From Gemmatimonadota bacterium (GTDB lineage Bacteria; Gemmatimonadota; Gemmatimonadetes; Gemmatimonadales; Gemmatimonadaceae), in the NCBI GenBank assembly GCA_028287225.1, contig JAQBPZ010000193.1, forward strand, positions 1-7,841: 7,841 bases of DNA, given 5' to 3'. Positions within the stretch are counted from its first letter, which is position 1. Each line of letters starts with the position of its first letter. Of the stretch, positions 5,903 through 7,841 are shown piece by piece. The position numbers and the translations under genes were made by a program. Below the pieces are notes generated by a model. It was not told the DNA's origin. It made no database searches and saw nothing but the letters and a program-made list of their open reading frames with translations.

Positions 5903-6041
5903 GGCGAATCCTTCATCTGCGTGACGAGTAACAATCTGTTGACTCCCGACTCACCCGAACATAAGCCGTTTCCCTGGCCGGGGGCTACTGTGGCGACGTT
6001 CGACACGGATCCCGCTGGTGCCCCACGACGGCCGCCACTAG

Positions 6042-6061
6042 CTTGTGAAGGAATTCACAAG
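6042..6061. promoter_or_regulatory. Rex operator upstream of rex
   Basis: CTTGTGAA - GGAA - TTCACAAG is a perfect 8-bp inverted repeat with a 4-bp centre. It matches the Rex operator pattern TTGTGAA-N4-TTCACAA known from clostridia and actinobacteria. It ends 14 bp before the rex GTG and lies about 140 bp from the divergent exonuclease start. Rex bound here should repress its own gene when NADH is low and release it when NADH rises. The rest of the 173-bp intergenic region (5903-6041) shows no further clear signal. Confidence 0.9.
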
Positions 6062-6075
6062 CCCCGATCCCCCAC

Positions 6076-6699
6076 GTGAAGCGCATCGCCGACTCCACCG
6101 TCCGACGCCTGTCCATCTACCTCCGGTTCCTCGAGGAATTCGAGGGTCGGGGGCTTGCGACCGTCTCCAGCGACGAGCTCGCCCGCCGCGGGGGCACGAC
6201 GTCGGCGCAGGTGCGGAAGGACCTCTCCTTCTTCGGGTCGTTCGGCAAGCGGGGGCTCGGCTACTCGGTGCCGGAGCTCGCCACCGCGCTGCGCGAGATC
6301 CTCGGGCTTGGCCGCGAGTGGCGCGTCGTGATCGTCGGGGCGGGAAAGATCGGTGCGGCGCTCGCCCAGTACCGCGGCTTCAAGCAGCGCGGCTTCACGA
6401 TCGTCGCCGCGTACGACACGAACCCCGACAAGGTCGGCGGCCGGCTCGACGGCATCGAGATCCGCGACATCGCCCGGCTCGAGCGCGACGTGGCGGCCGA
6501 CCACCCCGACATCGCCGTGCTCGCCATCCCCGCCGAGGGCGCCCAGGCCGTCCTCGACCGCCTCGTGTACGCAGGCATCAAGGCCGTCCTCAACTTCGCC
6601 CCGATGTCCCTGCACGCCCCGTCCGACGTCACCGTGAAGACGGTGAACATGGCGATGGAGCTGGAAGGACTGAGCTTCGCGCTGACGAACAGGGAGTAA
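6076..6699 (+). CDS. rex: Redox-sensing transcriptional repressor Rex
   Basis: Rex is a dimeric repressor that reads the NADH/NAD+ ratio and controls fermentation and respiration genes. The 207-residue product has the family's normal length. The N-terminal winged helix (about 1-65) contains VRRLSIYLRFLE and the recognition segment TTSAQVRKDLSFFGSFGKRGLGY (41-63). A Rossmann domain follows, with VVIVGAGKIG (84-93), AAYDTNPDKVGG, AVLAIPAEGAQAVLD (147-161), AGIKAVLNFAP (166-176) and the C-terminal swapped helix VNMAMELEGLSFAL. The start is a GTG; no clear Shine-Dalgarno precedes it, but it gives the standard N-terminus and no ATG is available nearby. A Rex operator lies just upstream. No other redox gene is in the window, so its targets elsewhere are unknown. 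Confidence 0.97.
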   Translation: MKRIADSTVRRLSIYLRFLEEFEGRGLATVSSDELARRGGTTSAQVRKDLSFFGSFGKRGLGYSVPELATALREILGLGREWRVVIVGAGKIGAALAQYRGFKQRGFTIVAAYDTNPDKVGGRLDGIEIRDIARLERDVAADHPDIAVLAIPAEGAQAVLDRLVYAGIKAVLNFAPMSLHAPSDVTVKTVNMAMELEGLSFALTNRE

Positions 6700-6766
6700 C
6701 CGGGCGCTCGCGGTCGCTGCGCGACACGCCCGCCAAGGCGTCGTGCCGAAGGCACGCGCCGCCCGG
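6700..6766. terminator. Likely two-way terminator between rex and rsmA
   Basis: The convergent stops of rex (6699) and rsmA (6769) enclose 69 bp of nested inverted repeats. Outer arms CCGGGCG (6700-6706) and CGCCCGG (6760-6766) could close a stem that holds three small hairpins: GTCGC-TGC-GCGAC (6713-6725), CGCC-AA-GGCG near 6731-6740, and CGTGCC-GAA-GGCACG (6742-6756). There is no T-run on either strand, so classical intrinsic termination is not proven. The position and symmetry suit a shared terminator or a barrier against antisense read-through. Confidence 0.55.
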
Positions 6767-6768
6767 CA

Positions 6769-7587
6769 TCAAACAGCTCTCAGCAGCCGCGCGAAATCCT
6801 GCGGGCTGAGCGTCTCGGGCCGCACTTCTCCCTCGATCCCCGCGCGGGCCAGCAGTGCGTCCGCCGCCTCCACGTCGAGATTGTAGATCGAGCGCAGCAC
6901 GCGGCGCATCTGCTTGCGCCGCATTCCGAAGGCGTTCTGCACGAGCGTGCGAAAGGGCCGCTCTTCCTCGGGCGCGACGAGCGGCGTCGCGTGCGGGGTG
7001 ATGCGCACCACGGCGCTCTCCACCTTCGGCGGGGGCGAGAAGGCGCCGGCGGGCACCTTGAAGAGCGACTCGGCGCGCGCCACCGCGGCGACGTTGACCG
7101 TGAGCGCGCCGTACTCCTTGCTCCCCGGCGAGGCCACGAGCCGGTCCGCCACTTCCTTCTGCACCAGGTACACGGCGCGGTCCGCGCGCGGCGGCACCAG
7201 CGCGTGGAAGAGGATCGGCGTGGTGATGTAGTACGGCACGTTGCCGATCAGCACGTACGGGCCCGCCGCCAGCTCGCCGAGGTTCACGGTGAGCACGTCC
7301 GCCTCGGCGATGAGCACGTTGCCGCGCCGCGCATACCGCTCGCGAAGGATCTCGGCCAGCGCGCGGTCGTACTCGATGGCGATCAGGCGGCCCGCGCGCT
7401 CGGCGAGGATGTCCGTGAGCGCGCCGCGGCCCGGCCCGATCTCCAGCACCGTCTCCGAGCCCGTGAGGTGCAGCGCGTCGGCGATGCGGCCGAGGATGCG
7501 CCGGTCGGTCAGGAAGTGCTGCCCGAGGCTCTTGCGCGTCGGGGGAAACGCCCCGCGGTCGCGCGGCCGCGCGCCGGCGTCGTCCAT
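6769..7587 (-). CDS. rsmA: 16S rRNA (adenine1518-N6/adenine1519-N6) dimethyltransferase
   Basis: RsmA (KsgA) uses S-adenosylmethionine to dimethylate two adjacent adenines in the 3' hairpin of 16S rRNA, a late quality check in 30S assembly; loss gives kasugamycin resistance. From the ATG at 7587 it has 272 residues, normal for the family. Motifs in order are KSLGQHFLTD (19-28), the SAM-binding VLEIGPGRGALTD (47-59), IAIEYD (69-74), the catalytic motif IV NVPYYITTPILF (116-127), VQKEVADRL (142-150), and FSPPPKVESAVVRI (183-196). The C-terminal helical domain ends PQDFARLLRAV. A GTG at 7620 would add 11 residues, which do not look conserved; neither start has a strong Shine-Dalgarno, so the ATG is preferred on length. 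It converges with rex. Confidence 0.95.
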   Translation of the reverse strand: MDDAGARPRDRGAFPPTRKSLGQHFLTDRRILGRIADALHLTGSETVLEIGPGRGALTDILAERAGRLIAIEYDRALAEILRERYARRGNVLIAEADVLTVNLGELAAGPYVLIGNVPYYITTPILFHALVPPRADRAVYLVQKEVADRLVASPGSKEYGALTVNVAAVARAESLFKVPAGAFSPPPKVESAVVRITPHATPLVAPEEERPFRTLVQNAFGMRRKQMRRVLRSIYNLDVEAADALLARAGIEGEVRPETLSPQDFARLLRAV

Positions 7588-7723
7588 CACTCGCCGACCA
7601 TGCTGGACCGGGATACACACTCACGCGCGCAGTAGCTCATGGCGGAAAGTACGAACCGAGCACCCGTGCGGCAACGTCGAAGGTCGTCACGCTGCGTTCA
7701 TGCTGCTGCCACAACTGCTTCAA

Positions 7724-7841
7724 CGCAGAGGTCGCAGAGGGAACAGCGAGGACGCAGAGAATGGCATTTCACCTCCGCGCCCTCTGTGTCCTCTGTGGTA
7801 AAACGCTGTTGAAGAGCATTCAACCACAGAGGTCACGGAGG
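7724..7841. repeat. CACAGAGG-type doublet repeats
   Basis: Three doublets of an 8-mer, each with a single base between the two units, are visible: CGCAGAGG-T-CGCAGAGG (7724-7740), the reverse-oriented CCTCTGTG-T-CCTCTGTG (7781-7797), and CACAGAGG-T-CACGGAGG (7825-7841), which runs into the window edge. A degraded copy, GCGAGG-A-CGCAGAG, lies at 7746-7759. The first two face each other and can form a hairpin. This looks like the intergenic repeat seen in several high-GC environmental phyla. The whole stretch 7621-7841 has no credible gene; 7621-7715 shows nothing I can name. Confidence 0.8.

Noticed and set aside
5939..5965. Possible rex promoter TTGACT - 15 bp - CATAAG
   Set aside because: The spacing is short and the -10 match is partial. 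It would also put the Rex operator some 70 nt downstream of the start of transcription, so I did not call it.
6700..6766. tRNA-like gene between rex and rsmA
   Set aside because: The folded outline has three arms, but there is no T-loop sequence, anticodon arm of proper size or CCA-type end.
7588..7620. Upstream GTG start for rsmA
   Set aside because: The 11 added residues look unconserved and there is no ribosome site; the ATG at 7587 gives the usual length. It remains possible.

Overview
The window is a GC-rich stretch of bacterial chromosome made almost entirely of conserved genes. The best guess for the source is Gemmatimonadota or a neighbouring high-GC phylum. This rests on base composition, a Cys4 insertion in PheS, a Rex-type redox repressor (rare in Proteobacteria), and dispersed CACAGAGG-type repeats. 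It is an inference, not a proof.

Layout. Positions 1-3833 hold the translation cluster on the minus strand, in transcription order promoter - leader - infC - rpmI - rplT - pheS - pheT, with pheT cut by the left edge. It makes initiation factor IF-3, ribosomal proteins L35 and L20, and both subunits of phenylalanyl-tRNA synthetase. Spacing is tight (12 nt, 12 nt, 141 nt, then a 4-nt ATGA overlap). infC appears to start at an ATT codon, the classic rare start used for IF-3 autoregulation. Its leader of about 185 nt holds a textbook intrinsic terminator and a competing 9-bp antiterminator, so the operon is probably controlled by premature termination.

Positions 3845-4915 hold a YtnP-like metallo-beta-lactamase-fold hydrolase (minus) with two copies of one imperfectly palindromic repeat, in opposite orientation, on either side. 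Positions 4916-5902 hold a DEDDh 3'-5' exonuclease of the DnaQ type with an extra N-terminal region (minus). Divergent from it is rex (6076-6699, plus), with a near-ideal Rex operator just upstream of its own start, so Rex should repress itself. rex and rsmA (16S rRNA dimethyladenosine methyltransferase, minus) converge on a 69-nt spacer packed with inverted repeats, a likely two-way terminator. The right end (7621-7841) has no gene and carries doublets of a CACAGAGG-like 8-mer.

I see no phage, CRISPR, transposase, tRNA or rRNA gene, and no new multi-gene system. The parts most worth study are the infC leader (attenuator plus ATT start), the paired palindromic repeats and the Rex operator.
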